Assembly: GCA_017165825.1 (NCBI GenBank)
Contig: CM029383.1
Span: forward strand, 1,960,067 to 2,024,066
DNA from: Hepsetus odoe
Lineage: Eukaryota; Chordata; Actinopteri; Characiformes; Hepsetidae
DNA length: 64,000 nt
Direction: 5' to 3'
Shown: one piece after another, positions 47,520-59,487 of the stretch
Layout of the letters: each line of letters opens with the position of its first letter
Position numbering within the stretch: position 1 is the first letter of the stretch
Notes under the pieces: generated by a model
The model's database searches: none
What the model was told of the DNA's origin: nothing
What the model saw: the letters and a program-made list of their open reading frames with translations, nothing else
Translations under genes and position numbers: made by a program

Positions 47520-47618
47520 ACACCACCCCAGCATTACAATTATTATTATACCACTGATACTGAAATGTTACTGAAACCTTTTCTAAAAACTGACCACTGG
47601 AGCATAAACAATATCTTT

Positions 47619-47620
<2 letters not shown>

Positions 47621-47669
<49 letters not shown>
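47621..47669. repeat. AT microsatellite
   Basis: Perfect AT dinucleotide tract. Confidence 0.92.
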
Positions 47670-47675
<6 letters not shown>

Positions 47676-48469
47676 TTTTTCATTTGCCATTTATTTTTCA
47701 TTTATATCATATTCTCAAGGTAAAATGATTTAAGGTAAGATGATTTCAACGTGTGTGACAGTGTGTATGAATAGTGAAACCCGGGTAATTTGAAATTACT
47801 ATTGTCTATTGTCAGATACTATGTAACTATGAGATACTTTGTAACAGAAAAATGTGCAAACATGTTGCCAACAAAACCTTGTTCTGATTCTCATTTGTCA
47901 AAGGTGAAAAAAGGAAATGTGGTATATCAGGTCTAGTCCTAAACATCAGCAGTTTTGCTTTAGTAAGCTATTCGGCATATTACAGCATATTATCACAGTT
48001 TTCTTCCTGCCCAAAATTTTCCTAACCATCCCAATTCCATGGAAGACCTACTTCCCACAAGTATAGAATAGACCAGGACTGATGCTGATGTCCCATTTTG
48101 GTGTCCTAAACATTAATAAAAAGCCCCACCCCACCCCCAACTCAGAAAACAACCCTTAATATATATATATTTTTTTTTATCGTTTTAAATTTATGGAATG
48201 GTAAGTCTTGTGTTCTCTGTTGTAAGTTACTTAGTTATATTGTCACTGACCATTGATACATGTACCCAGAGAGATTAGTTGGAATCTCTTATTCATGTTA
48301 ATTTCTAAAAAAAAAAAAAAGAAAGAAAGAAAAAAAAGACTTCTTAACTCAAAGCCACTAAAGTCACGATGAATTGAAATTCAGTATTATATGAAATTTG
48401 TCAATATGGTGACATGTCTGACATGCATACCTTCCAAAGAGCAAATGCATGCAGACATAGGGACATGCA
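47670..48469. other. Intergenic, nothing recognised
   Basis: AT-rich. Simple A/GAAA tract near 48307-48340. No gene. Confidence 0.35.
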
Positions 48470-48664
48470 ACACTTGTGGTTAAGGACTAGGCCCCATAAT
48501 CATTAGATTGCGGGTTTGATTCCCAAACCAGCAGGAACCATCCCCATGACTGCTTCCCGGGTGCTGCACATACCTGCCCCCTGCTACAGGGTATATATGG
48601 GTTAAATGCATAGAATGCATTTTATTGTGGGTCTCTGTGTGCTGTGCTGTACTGTGTTTCACAG
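48470..48664 (+). repeat. tRNA-derived SINE, worn
   Basis: gtggttaaggactaggcccc, gcgggtttgattccc, tgggttaaatgcatagaatg, ctgtgtgctgtgctgtactg. Confidence 0.75.
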
Positions 48665-49214
48665 CGTGTGTATAAATGGACCAGACTCTCCTATTTAGAA
48701 GTCAATGACCTTGCAAATATTGGCGCTTGCTAAAGGAGATCTACCAGCGTTTTTTACATTTGGGGGAAAATTATACTGAAGAGTGACACATGTACACGCA
48801 GTAAAGCGTGAATCTTCTTCTTTGACTTCAGGCGGCTTTATATATACAGATAATACACGATATGAATTTTCATTAGTAAATAAAATGTGTAAAAAAAAAT
48901 ATATAGATAATATAAAATACATAAATAATAAATGATAAGGCAAACAGATAAAAATTAAAATGCAATTAAATATATAGGTATCTGGTATGGTGGGATAGCG
49001 TGAATAAGCTTTATCATTAAACGCTGATCCTTACTTGCAGCGGAGTTGGCAGATAAAACTAAGCGGTTCGGACAGCTGATCTGTGATCAGTTTTCGCTAC
49101 GATGGCGACGTTTTAATGTAGTGCTTTAAATAAAGAAGGCTGATCCTGCAGCAGACCTTAGAGGGGCATTTCTCCTTCAAACGTACCAGTGAAAGGAAGT
49201 GCCGTCATACAATC

Positions 49215-49377
49215 AAGCAACCAATAACAGAAAGTCGGCCCGCCTCTTCTTTATAAGCGACAATCATTGACAAACATGTAGCAAATGAGATCGCAGCGTC
49301 CAGACCACGCGAAGGATGACGTCGGCGGCGTTCTCTGTGCGCCGTATGCAGGGAGAAGTTGGCTGGTGGCGGTGAAG
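49215..49377 (+). promoter_or_regulatory. purb: purb promoter and leader
   Basis: A CCAAT box (49221-49225), a TATA-like ttataa (49251-49256) and a CRE-like TGACGTC (49317-49323) lie in order before the start codon. An in-frame ATG at 49285 would add 31 residues, but it falls close to where a TATA-driven transcript would begin. Confidence 0.5.
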
Positions 49378-50331
49378 ATGGCGGATGGGGACAGCGGGAG
49401 TGAGCGCGGCGGCGGCGGCAGCAGCAGTGGCGGCGGCGGAGGCGGAGGCGGAGGCGGAGGTGGTGGTGGTGGAGGCGGAGGCGGAGGCAGCAGTTTCCAG
49501 CACTTTCAGCGCGAGCAGGAGACCCAAGAGCTGGCGTCCAAGCGTCTCGACATACAGAACAAGCGCTTCTACCTGGACGTCAAACAGAACTCGAAGGGCA
49601 GGTTTATCAAGATAGCCGAGGTGGGCGCCGGGGGCTCCAAGAGCCGCCTAACTCTCTCCATGTCGGTAGCGGCTGAGTTCCGCGACTACCTCGGCGACTT
49701 CATCGAGCACTACGCCCAGCTGGGGCCCAGCAGCCCTGAGCAAATTGCCCAGTCGTCCGGCGGTGGCGACGACAGCGGCCCGCGGCGAGCGCTGAAAAGT
49801 GAGTTCTTGGTGCGCGAGAACCGCAAGTACTACCTCGACCTGAAGGAGAACCAGCGGGGGCGGTTCCTGCGGATCAGGCAGACCGTGAATCGAGGCCCCG
49901 GCTTCGGCGTAACAGGCCCCGGTGGCGGCCTACAGGCCGGCCAGACTATTGCCTTGCCAGCGCAAGGCTTGATCGAGTTCCGCGACGCCCTGGCCAAGCT
50001 CATCGACGACTACGGCGGAGACGACGAGGAGCTGAGCGGCGGAACGGCGGCTGGTGGCTACGGCGAGCTCCCTGAGGGCACGTCCATCATGGTGGACTCC
50101 AAGAGGTTCTTCTTCGACGTCGGGGCCAACAAATACGGCGTGTTCCTGCGAGTGAGCGAAGTAAAGCCCAGCTACCGGAACTCGATCACGATCCCCTTCA
50201 AAGCCTGGAGTAAGTTCGGCGGCGCTTTCTGTCGCTACGCCGAGGAAATGAAGGAGATCCAGGAGAGACAACGGGATAAAATGTACGAGAGGAGAGAGGA
50301 GTCCGAGGGGGAGGACGTGGAAGATGACTGA
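49378..50331 (+). CDS. purb: Purine-rich element binding protein B (Pur-beta)
   Basis: Single-exon CDS of 317 aa, as usual for PUR genes. The start is at the ATG giving MADGDSGSERGG, the conserved Pur-beta N-terminus, rather than the in-frame ATG at 49285. After a Ser/Gly-rich N-terminus (~10-40, long poly-Gly) come three PUR repeats: I (~50-115, KRFYLDVKQNSKGRFIKIAE), II (~138-205, RKYYLDLKENQRGRFLRIRQ) and III (~230-290, KRFFFDVGANKYGVFLRVSE), then an acidic tail (EESEGEDVEDD). LDIQNKRF, LGPSSPEQ, FKAW and MKEIQERQRDK point to Pur-beta over Pur-alpha; no Gln-rich C-terminus is present. The protein binds GGN-rich single-stranded DNA and RNA, acting in transcription repression and mRNA handling, as homo- or heterodimers with Pur-alpha. 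GC content is far above the surroundings. Confidence 0.96.
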   Translation: MADGDSGSERGGGGSSSGGGGGGGGGGGGGGGGGGGGSSFQHFQREQETQELASKRLDIQNKRFYLDVKQNSKGRFIKIAEVGAGGSKSRLTLSMSVAAEFRDYLGDFIEHYAQLGPSSPEQIAQSSGGGDDSGPRRALKSEFLVRENRKYYLDLKENQRGRFLRIRQTVNRGPGFGVTGPGGGLQAGQTIALPAQGLIEFRDALAKLIDDYGGDDEELSGGTAAGGYGELPEGTSIMVDSKRFFFDVGANKYGVFLRVSEVKPSYRNSITIPFKAWSKFGGAFCRYAEEMKEIQERQRDKMYERREESEGEDVEDD

Positions 50332-51731
50332 CCCCTCCCTACCCTACCCTACCCCGAGAGCTTAGTCGAGCTTTTGCTCCTAGAAGTTGTTACGAGATTT
50401 GCAGAAACGACCGCGAACGAACAAGTGCATGACGAATCGGACTTCAAAACAATAGCCTACTAAAAATATTGTGGCGTGATGTTCATTTGACAAGAAAATA
50501 CTAGTTAAAAAGGTCTGTGAAGTTTGTGTGATAAGGATTTGGGGGGATTTTGTAATTAATTTTATTTTTTTTTATTTTTTTTTTTTGGGAGAGAAACCTG
50601 CTAAAGCCATGGGGCGAGAGGTGTTACTGGTGGGATTCATGACTAAGGCCGCCCTTGTCCTAAACCAGCAAGTTTAACTGTATGCGGGTGACAGTTCAAC
50701 TTTTTTAAATGGCAAACACTAATGCTGCCAAACCTCAGAGGCAGTCCACAAATGAAACTGAGCAACTGAAAAAAAGGGTACACAAGGTTCAGTCTATTTC
50801 AAAAGAAAGATGGGAGAGCATTCTGGCTTCCATTGAAGTCTCAATGGTGGCCACAGACCATAATGCAGGCTTGACCATAATATAGTCTCAGTGGTGGCCA
50901 TAGGCCACAGTATAGTCTTGATTGTGGCCAAGACCATAATGGTCTATCAGTTTACTGGAGGAGTTCAACAGTGTTGTCATGCTGTCACTACTTTGTTTAC
51001 ACAGTTGATAGCTTTGTAAAGCTGTTGTCATTCTCCAATGGCCACAATCTGGCAAGCCATAGGAACCCCTACCATGGCCCACCTTCACAATCAGTCCAAA
51101 GCTACAAATTTGGGAGCTTTTATGAAAATGTATTAATCTGCACATTGTAAAGGCCTGATTCGAGAATAAGCCTTCAAACACGACAGGAACTTTAGTGCCT
51201 GCTGAGTAAGACTAAGACCGGTCCTAGGCCTAATGGAACATGAAGCGCATAAAATGCACCTAAATGCATCATTGACGTCAGAACAATGAATACTCCCTAC
51301 AAGTAATTTCCTACCTTTTTAGATAGGACAGGAACAGCTGAGGCAAAGCAATGAAACTACACTCCTTTTTTATTTAAGACAGTGCATAGATGAATGTTTT
51401 TCTTCCCTTACATTTTTGTTTAGAATAAAAAAAAATATTAAGACAGATACTTTATGACAACTGAACAAACCAGCATATTTTTAATACATAAAATAGAAGT
51501 TATATGTGTAGTACAGAATTAATAAAGCCTAAGAGGCAAATTTTATATATATAAAAAAAAATAGGATGGGATTTGAAGACTGTCAAGTGTATTTGTTTTC
51601 CAAAAAAAAAAAATGTTGGAAAATAGAATCTATATATAGAACAATAATAATGTATCTCGACCGCTTATTTCAGATTATATAAATCTCATCCCTTAAACCT
51701 TGCACATTATCCACGTTTACATTTTCATGCT

Positions 51732-51766
<35 letters not shown>

Positions 51767-54730
51767 TAAATTACTCAGTTTAAAGGGATAGTTCAACCAG
51801 ACTACACTAACATGGCTAAGAGTGTTTGAAAACTCATGTTGCTGGTTAGCATGGTATCATGATAACTGGCAGCTCTAACCATCTTTTTATTGTTCTTCCA
51901 AATTTACTATCACTTAATGGAACATAGTTATTCATTTGTACACACATGAAAGTCTATCAAGTGGTCTTTGATTTTGTTGTTGTGCATGCCTGTCCCACAT
52001 TGCCTTTTTGTTTAATTTATTCAGTTAAACATAGTATATGTAGCTATGGATGCTACAGTGTTTAAGTGTTTTCTTTCTCTCCTCCAGAACATGAATTTGA
52101 TTGGCAGGCAATCAATGCTGTCAACTCATTTCTTAATTACTCTTCACACATCTTGAGCAGTTTGAGTTTTCCATCATGCACATACTTTCTTACAAGGGAT
52201 ATGCAAATTATCCAAAAGATAACAAAGGTATGTTATGTTGATTTCTTTCTCTTCATTTAATTGCCGCACTTTAATAAGAGCCGTAAACCCAGCCCTGTAA
52301 GTCTTGATCTTTTTGTTTTTTTCCTTTTAGCCAGAACAAAGAATTCTCTTTTGGGGATGGGGGCTCAACATTAGTTTTTGTATGCTTATAAACTTAAATA
52401 TATATAAAACCACCTTTTATCATCCCTACTGACTTGTACGGTTTCATGTTAAATGGCAGCTGTTTTTCCATCATTGTGTGTCCTGCTGTAAACGACCAAG
52501 ATCCTGCTCAACAATTTATTGCTTTACACAGAATTTGTGCTCAGGTTTGCCCAGCGAACAGAGCCTGATTTCAAATCAAGAAACGTGAGGCTGAAATGTC
52601 ATCTTTACCAGGCTGCTTTTTGGTACTCCTCTTCTTGTCAGTTACTGAATGGGGTCATGGATGTCAATCTGGGCTCCATTGCTCCTGCTGTCTCGGCTCT
52701 GTTCTCAGTGCCGCAGCCACTCTGCTTCTTTCCGAATCTACAATTGCAGCAGCTGTTCTCCTGCAGCAGTGAGCTGACTTAGCAGGCTGGCTATTTTAAT
52801 GTGAGAGGCTTGGGCTAGCATTCCAATCCTGGTGGTTGACTGATTCAGCTGTGCCGTTAGCTCTCAAGTGGCAAAAGACACAAGGGCTTGATTGTTAAGG
52901 CTGCTACACACATGTACACACTCACATGCACGCCTAATGAAATCGTAAAAGCATCAATAAGGCTGCAGCGAACACTTGTCCAGTGAAACTATTGAGCTAT
53001 TTTCACTACACCAACTGCTGGGACAAATGAGCTGTTTGCATTTGTTGAGGCTTCAGACTGGAAAAATGTAACACATTTTAGTACTGGGCAGTAGCTGCCC
53101 AAGTGAAAGTATGACACAGCACCAACAGCTGTTGGCACAATGCTTCTACCCCCTATTCAGCTGCTGGGCTGCTCCGCTTTTTTCTTTCTTTTTAAAGAAG
53201 GCACCGTCCAGAATCCAGAGCATGAACACTCCTTCCAACTCCCACCCAAAACCGGCCTCACTGTCCATTTTGAACTCAAGAAAGGAAGCTTGTGGTCATT
53301 TTGTGGATCTGTGAGTTCGCTGTGGTTGTAGTAATGTATGTAACTGAACTAATGATAGCTTTATCGGTCTGTGTGAACCTATTTTTATGGAACAAGTTGC
53401 TATAGTAAGAGGCTAGAACTTTGAGTGCAGTTTAGAGGGGTTCTCCCTGTTTTCTCCTTAAGCTGTCACAGATCCTTTTGTTGTTTTGAAGGGTGCACGT
53501 TAGAGTTGCGCTGCAAAACCTCTGCCTAACAGTCAAAATTACAGTCAATTATATGCACTATACTTAATTTCTAGAGTTCCATTCTAGTTAACACCTGCAA
53601 AAACATGTAATGTGATAGTCTTTTACTGTTAAATGAAGTGAAAACAGAAGGCAACACAGACTGATTAATGGACTTATGTTTCTTGCAAGTCTCTTCACTA
53701 TAGATTGTTTGTCTTCCTGTGTCTCAAGATTGGGCAAGGTGCAAGTTCTGTAGGCCATTTCCCATTTTTCCATACATCTGATTTTTTATTTTTTTTTAAT
53801 TCCACAACTGAAACTATACCACTGTCATATGATGGTTTCTGTTAAATGTCTTGCGATTTCAGGTCAAGTCTTAACAGTTTTTTGAAAGACTGTTTTGAAC
53901 ATGCAAGTATGGACTTCAGCAATTCATGGACATTCTTTCTCAAGGCTAAAGAAATAGTTATTTTTTAATTAAATTGATTATGTTGGCAAAGATTCTAAAC
54001 ATCAACAGCAAGCCCATGTCTGGTTTCTGCTCAGGTTTCAAGCATCCTCAAATGTATCTCTACACACTCATCATATACCTCCCATTCACTGTTGATGCTG
54101 AAGTGGTTCAGCGGCAGGCTAGATAAATATGCCTGCAACAGGAACTTTCTCACAAAGACACTCCAGTTCTGCTGTTGCCCCGCAACCCAAGTCTCAAGAT
54201 TGCATCCTACAAACCACATCCTGGGTGGCCGTCAATTTCCTCTTGTCTACCCAGTTTTTCAAAGGCAAGATTTACAAGTCTATATTTAGAAAATGCTATG
54301 TATGTTTGTAACAGAATAAAGGAAATTATAAATTGATGGAAAACGATATGTTGCTGTTGTCTTTGTCTAGCTCAATTTTTCATTCATTTTTCATCTCCCC
54401 AGAGGATACTGATCAGCAAAGACATGTTTGTTGTCCAGTTTTTGCTTCTAATATTAGGACTGGCTAACTTTGCTAACAATCGCTGGAAGCAAATATTCAC
54501 TTTTTTAATTTTTTTTTTTTTATTGTTTTTTTTCTGGGGGGAGAAACATGCCCTAACTGCATCTGCATTGTTTAAATTGATGTCTGTGTAGTTCTAAAGA
54601 TGTTCTCTGCTAGTTAGTTATAAACGGGTTCTCCAAACATGCAGGTAGCCTTTTGTGTAAAGCACTTTAGGAGTAGATGAACACATGAACAAATGAACAT
54701 CCTTTGAGCTCAATAAATGGTTTTGGGTGA
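50332..54730 (+). other. purb: Probable long purb 3' UTR
   Basis: No other coding gene is seen for more than 4 kb after the purb stop. Repeats are nearly absent here, unlike the rest of the window, which suggests constraint. Candidate poly(A) signals: AATAAA at 54315-54320 and 54712-54717. Mammalian PURB also has a very long 3' UTR (established knowledge). An imperfect triple repeat lies at about 50836-50945. The true end is not determined. Confidence 0.45.
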
Positions 54731-56760
54731 CTGTGGACTTGTGTTTGTTAGCATAACAGCTTAAGTGCCACAACTGGGATAAATTGTGTGAAATTGTTTT
54801 TTTGCCAAACTGTCCCTTTTAAAGATTTTGAATGTTTCATAAACTGGAACAAATATGAAATGGTATTGAATTAGATTTGTCAAACTTGCATCTCATTTGC
54901 TGAAATAATTCTTTAAGGATCCATCCACTGGAAGATCTAAAAATATAAAGGTTTGTTCTGTTTTGTAATGACATTGTGAAATTTTGTCCCTTGTGATTGG
55001 TGATGGTGTAGTTTTTGCATATTTTTTTTTTTGTGCCTTAAAAGATATCAGGTGCTTTCAGAGCCAAGAAAGGTTTGAACCTGTGCCCTGCCTTGAACCT
55101 CCGATCTCTTTTGATGGCCTTAATGAACCCCTCTCTCCACCGACATGTCCTGTAAAAGCTTCACAGTGTAAGCACTGGTGGCTTGTGGGCATGTAACATC
55201 ACACTGGGCCTGATGCCAAAGCATGCCTGAGATTAGTTCACACGCAAAAGAACTGTCACGCTGGCATCACGTTAGGATCTAAGCTGCCACAAAGAGCCAC
55301 TCTGTATCTATGTGCACCTATTATGTTTGGGAATAGTGAATTAGTCGCTGTGATTTTGGTGAGCCACATGGCATTTGGGAGACTGAACACATATTTTGCG
55401 TTCTCCCTAGTATTAATTGACATAGTTTTAAATGAAGTATAGCACCAGGCAGCCTATCATAGCATAGATAATCCATATGAATATAGCAATTTAGATCAAT
55501 ATATCAGTCTTGTTAATTGTAAGGAGTAAAGAAAGATTAGAAATTGTAAAATAAATGGGCAGTTTTTGGACTATATAATGACCCAGTGGACCATATGGAA
55601 AAATATTAATGTAGAGTATGGGCCTTTAGATAAGACACTCCCAGGGAACACTTGTTTGAATAAAGGACTGTCACACACAGTCAGGTCAGTCATGGTAGAT
55701 CATGGTCCATGGAATGAGGATTTTCTTATGTGCATTACACAGATGAGATGGAGAAGGTCTAATAGTCAGCAAAAGAGAACCCTGGAGTATTACTCTAACT
55801 CCATAAACTCTCTGATGCTGTTGGCAACCAAATCAGGTTCCCAGGAGTCTGTGAATGGGAGTAAAACTACTACCCCAGCAAATGCAAATGTTGGAAGAGG
55901 AGGTGGGAGGAGGGTCATGATGGAGGGATCCTGCATTCAGGAAGAAACCCTGATCCCAATGCACTGCTGGGCTGCTGGGCTATATTTAGCCTGTGTTGCC
56001 ATGTGCTCTAAATGTGCATGGCAACGCTGAGATACGCAGAGTCACTCTGCGCATGTGAACATGTGAAACTGCGGGGGAGCTAGAGGGGGCTGATACAGAT
56101 GTGTTCTTATGCGGTCATACTGAGATACAGGTGTGTACCAGCAATGCAGATGTTCTTCACTGAAAGAGTGTGCTGTGTATTGATTTGTAACAAAATTTGT
56201 AACAAATGTCAAATTGAAAAGACTGGGTTCAATATTACATAAGACATAAGAACTGATACAACATAAATCTTGAAAAAAGACCATTAATGATAATTGTGAA
56301 AATTCATGCAATTTGAAATGATGCACAAACATGAACAGTTCTGTTTTATAAGTGCTACCTAAATTTGCAAAATGAAAAATGCACAATATTGATAGGAGAC
56401 AGTTGACCTCTTTCCAAGGTGTCAGTGACTGAATTTCCATGAGCTTGGATATTTTGTTGTGATGGCAAGTGGGAGCTAGAGCCTCTTTCATGTTGATAGT
56501 CATAACAGCAGTGTTGAAATGTCAAACATGCAATTAAGAACGCATCACAAAGTTAGTGTGTTTAATTTTATACAACCATCAAGTTTCATCAGGGTGCTAT
56601 TTTCCCATAAAGCACTGAAAATAATCCATCCAATCTGATTGGTTGAAAAATGTTCCACCTGTGTACTCATATCTATGTAAGCAGGGGTGGAAAATACTTT
56701 GAGTCAACATACTTAAATGCAGTGGTGTTGGAAAGTTTTGTGAAGAGTTGAGAACAATCT
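54731..56760. other. Intergenic, nothing recognised
   Basis: Contains an open frame of 154 codons (55566-56030, +) with no domain, no repeat match and no splice support. I do not call it a gene. Confidence 0.35.
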
Positions 56761-56811
56761 TCTGATCCAGGGTCCAACTCCCTAATCACTAGGCAACCGC
56801 TGCCTCTACCA
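56761..56811 (-). repeat. SINE head fragment
   Basis: Minus-strand tRNA-like head only: plus strand actccctaatcactaggcaa and ccgctgcc. Confidence 0.6.
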
Positions 56812-56847
56812 TGGTTTTAAGCTTTTTTTGTGCTGGAACACAATGTC

Positions 56848-57012
56848 TGTCATGCCTGTGTTTCTGGTTTGGCACAACAGATGGCGCTCTGTTCTGACTG
56901 AGCATACCTGGGCTCATGGAGACACAGGTGTGCTTCATTTGGGCTGCTATTTAAGCCCCAATGAGTCAGCCCAGAGCGCGATTCATTAAGGAGGTGAAGC
57001 GAACCAAAAAAC
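56848..57012 (+). mobile_element. Solo-LTR-like element, copy 3 (5' part)
   Basis: atggcgctctgttctgactg, acaggtgtgcttcatttggg, gctatttaagccccaatgag: the same promoter-like core as 44769-45086. The 3' half is missing. Confidence 0.52.
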
Positions 57013-57394
57013 TCAAAAGGGGAACCCAGCCTCCTCTGGCTGACATCGGATGATAAAGAAGGAAAAGAAAGAGAAAGTGCATTTTATAAATTAATCGAGA
57101 TAGCAGTGAGTTCTGGTAGAGAATGAGTTACAATAAAAGAGTCCATTAGAGTCTATGATTGGAAGTTGCTGAATGAGCTAATAGTATCTAGTATAATGTA
57201 GATCTACAATATAGTAATTGATGGACTTGGCTATTAGATGTTTCCTTTCTAGGAATGCATAAGCTGTCCAACGTACAAGTGGTGGGCAGCCATCCATCCC
57301 AAACAGCCTAACTAGAAAGGACCAATCCAAGGTTTTTACAAACACGAGAGCACCCTGAGACACTGGTGTCCCCCACACAACCGTCAACAATATC

Positions 57395-57520
57395 AGTGAT
57401 TGTGTAAGAGTGTTGGCCCGTCAGCACCAACACCCAAGTTTACTGTAATTCTCTGTATCTGTGAACCCCTAGATCTGCACCTTTTAACTAAAAGGAAGAT
57501 TAATTAACTGGGGAGGTGGA
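57395..57520 (-). mobile_element. L2-like LINE 3' fragment
   Basis: Complement of the 41520-41620 region: plus strand actgtaattctctgtatctg and gatctgcaccttttaactaa. Confidence 0.6.
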
Positions 57521-57730
57521 GATCTGCTCTAGAGAGGAGAAGAAATGAAATTGAGTAGGACAAGGACAGAATACATAAGTGTGAATGAAAGGGAGGATAA
57601 TGGAATGGTTAGGATACAGGAAGTAGAGGTGACAGGTGGAGGAATTTAAATGATTGGGACCAACAGTTCACTTTAATAAAGCTCTATAACGCTTTAGAAC
57701 TGCAACATACAGAGTAAATGTTAACTGACC

Positions 57731-58152
57731 AAGTCAAGTCAAGTAAGATTTTATTGTCATTTCAACCATATACACAGTACATAGTGAAACGAAATAACGT
57801 TCCTCCAGGACCTCATCCTGGAAGTGGAGGTCCGTATGCTGCGGAACCTTTTCACGGATGGCAGGAGGGAGAAGAGAGTGTGAGCCGGGTGTGAAGGATC
57901 ATCCACAATGCTGGTTGCTTTGCAGATGCAGCGAGTGGTGAAGATGTCCTGAACAGAAGGCAGAGAAACCCCGATGATCTTCTCAGCTGTAGGGACTTGC
58001 GGTCTAAGACATTGCAGTTCCCGTACCAGGCAGTGATGCAGCTGCTCAGGATGCTCTCGATGGTTCCTCTGTAGAAGATGGTGAGGATGGGTGATGGAAG
58101 ATGGGCTTTCTTTAGTCTGCGCAGGAAATAGAGACGCTGCTCTACTGTCTAT
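57731..58152 (-). mobile_element. L2/CR1-like LINE 3' end with RT-terminal ORF remnant
   Basis: The minus-strand frame from 58147 reads QRLYFLRRLKKAHLPSPILT then IFYRGTIESILSSCITAWYG, the end of a LINE reverse transcriptase ORF, before a frameshift. It ends in a (cttga)n tail after gacaataaaatcttacttga. It gives the coding identity for the tails at 18815 and 23411. Confidence 0.78.
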
Positions 58153-58519
58153 AAATTGACTGTGTTTAAGCTGCAGTTAGTTTGACACTAATGTAACACA
58201 TTTGCTTTGTTAACAGATTGAAGAAAAGCTTAATTTCATTAAAAATGAAATGTGTGATGGACACATGGCTGGATCTGGGTCTTTGCCATGCATGCACATT
58301 TTTCATAGCATTGCATTCTGTTATTCCAAGAGATAACAATAGCAAATCCAGAACATTTACATATCATGCATATCATAAAAAAATAACAAAAGTAGTCCCT
58401 GTTTAGGTTTATCACATAATTTCCAACTTAGCATCTCCACTGGTGAAGATTGGTGGAGCAAGTGACTACAATCCTTTGGACTTACAGTGTATTATAGTCT
58501 GTCTCAAGATATCTAAAGT

Positions 58520-59097
58520 AATGCGAAACAATTAGGACACCCCATTAAATATGCAGTTCTTTATTAAGAAATGTTCACATATCAATGTCTAATCTTGTTT
58601 TAATTTATCTCTGGAAAAGAAAGTGATTTAATTGCAGTTACACAATAAAAATTTACTTTGATTTATTCATTAAACAAACGATATCAACAAAAATGTGTAA
58701 GCTAACTGAGGAAGAAGTTAGGACACCTAACCCCCTAATAAGTGAAAGTGAAAGTGATAAGTAATAGCTAGCGTTACCCCCCCTGGCTGAAATAACTGCA
58801 CCGAGATGCTTCTTGTTTGAGGGGTTTCTTGCATGTACAGCCCATGCTGTGATTTGAGCCATTTTAATTGGAAATATATGCAGGGGTGTCCTAATTTATT
58901 TCTCACCAGAAATGGCATTTTTATAGAATTAAATTTTACAGATTTTGAATAATCTTTTCTTCAATTGTAATCATTTAGTTATATTGCTTGAATTTCCCAG
59001 TATTGTTAAAATTGAGATTAATTATCCATATGTCCAAGAATCTTACAAAAACCCACAGGCTTTCATAGGGTGTCCTAATTTTTTCACACAGCTGTAT
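58520..59097. mobile_element. Mariner-like non-autonomous transposon
   Basis: Imperfect terminal inverted repeats: gcgaaacaattaggacaccc (58523-58542) and gggtgtcctaattttttcac (59068-59087). Further copies of gtgtccta/taggacac occur inside. No transposase frame. Confidence 0.68.
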
Positions 59098-59487
59098 ATA
59101 GGGACATCAACAAATCTGATATGGCAGCGGTCTGAGACTCTGACAAATGCAATTAATGTTGCTGCTTAATGTTTTTTTTTTTTTTTGGATGAGTAATCCA
59201 TCTTGCCTGTGGTCCTGGTACACTGGTCCATGACAAGTATTCATGATGGATTTAGTGCCTTAGGGCAGGCATAGAATGAGAAGACCAGCTGAATAATCTT
59301 AACAAAGCCATGGCATCAAAGGAGCTTGTTCCAAGCTGACATTACATTCATAGACATGTATATTTTTAACTCGCCTATACATGTCACCGTATACAGAGTA
59401 AGGAGAACTACTTCAAAAAATTTCAACCAATAAGGTTTTTTTTTTTTTGCCTTTATGAGATACTCAGAATATAAGGGTACTAAATTA

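Noticed and set aside
49285..49377. Longer N-terminus for purb
   Set aside because: In frame and open, but the family start MADGDSGSE at 49378 is conserved, and a TATA-like box places the likely transcript start near 49280.
49930..50271. 113-codon minus-strand frame
   Set aside because: Antisense shadow of the purb PUR repeats.
55566..56030. 154-codon plus-strand frame
   Set aside because: No domain, no similarity noticed, no promoter or splice context; could be chance in 2 kb of unassigned DNA.
56042..56503. 153-codon minus-strand frame
   Set aside because: No recognisable motif or supporting signal; considered chance.
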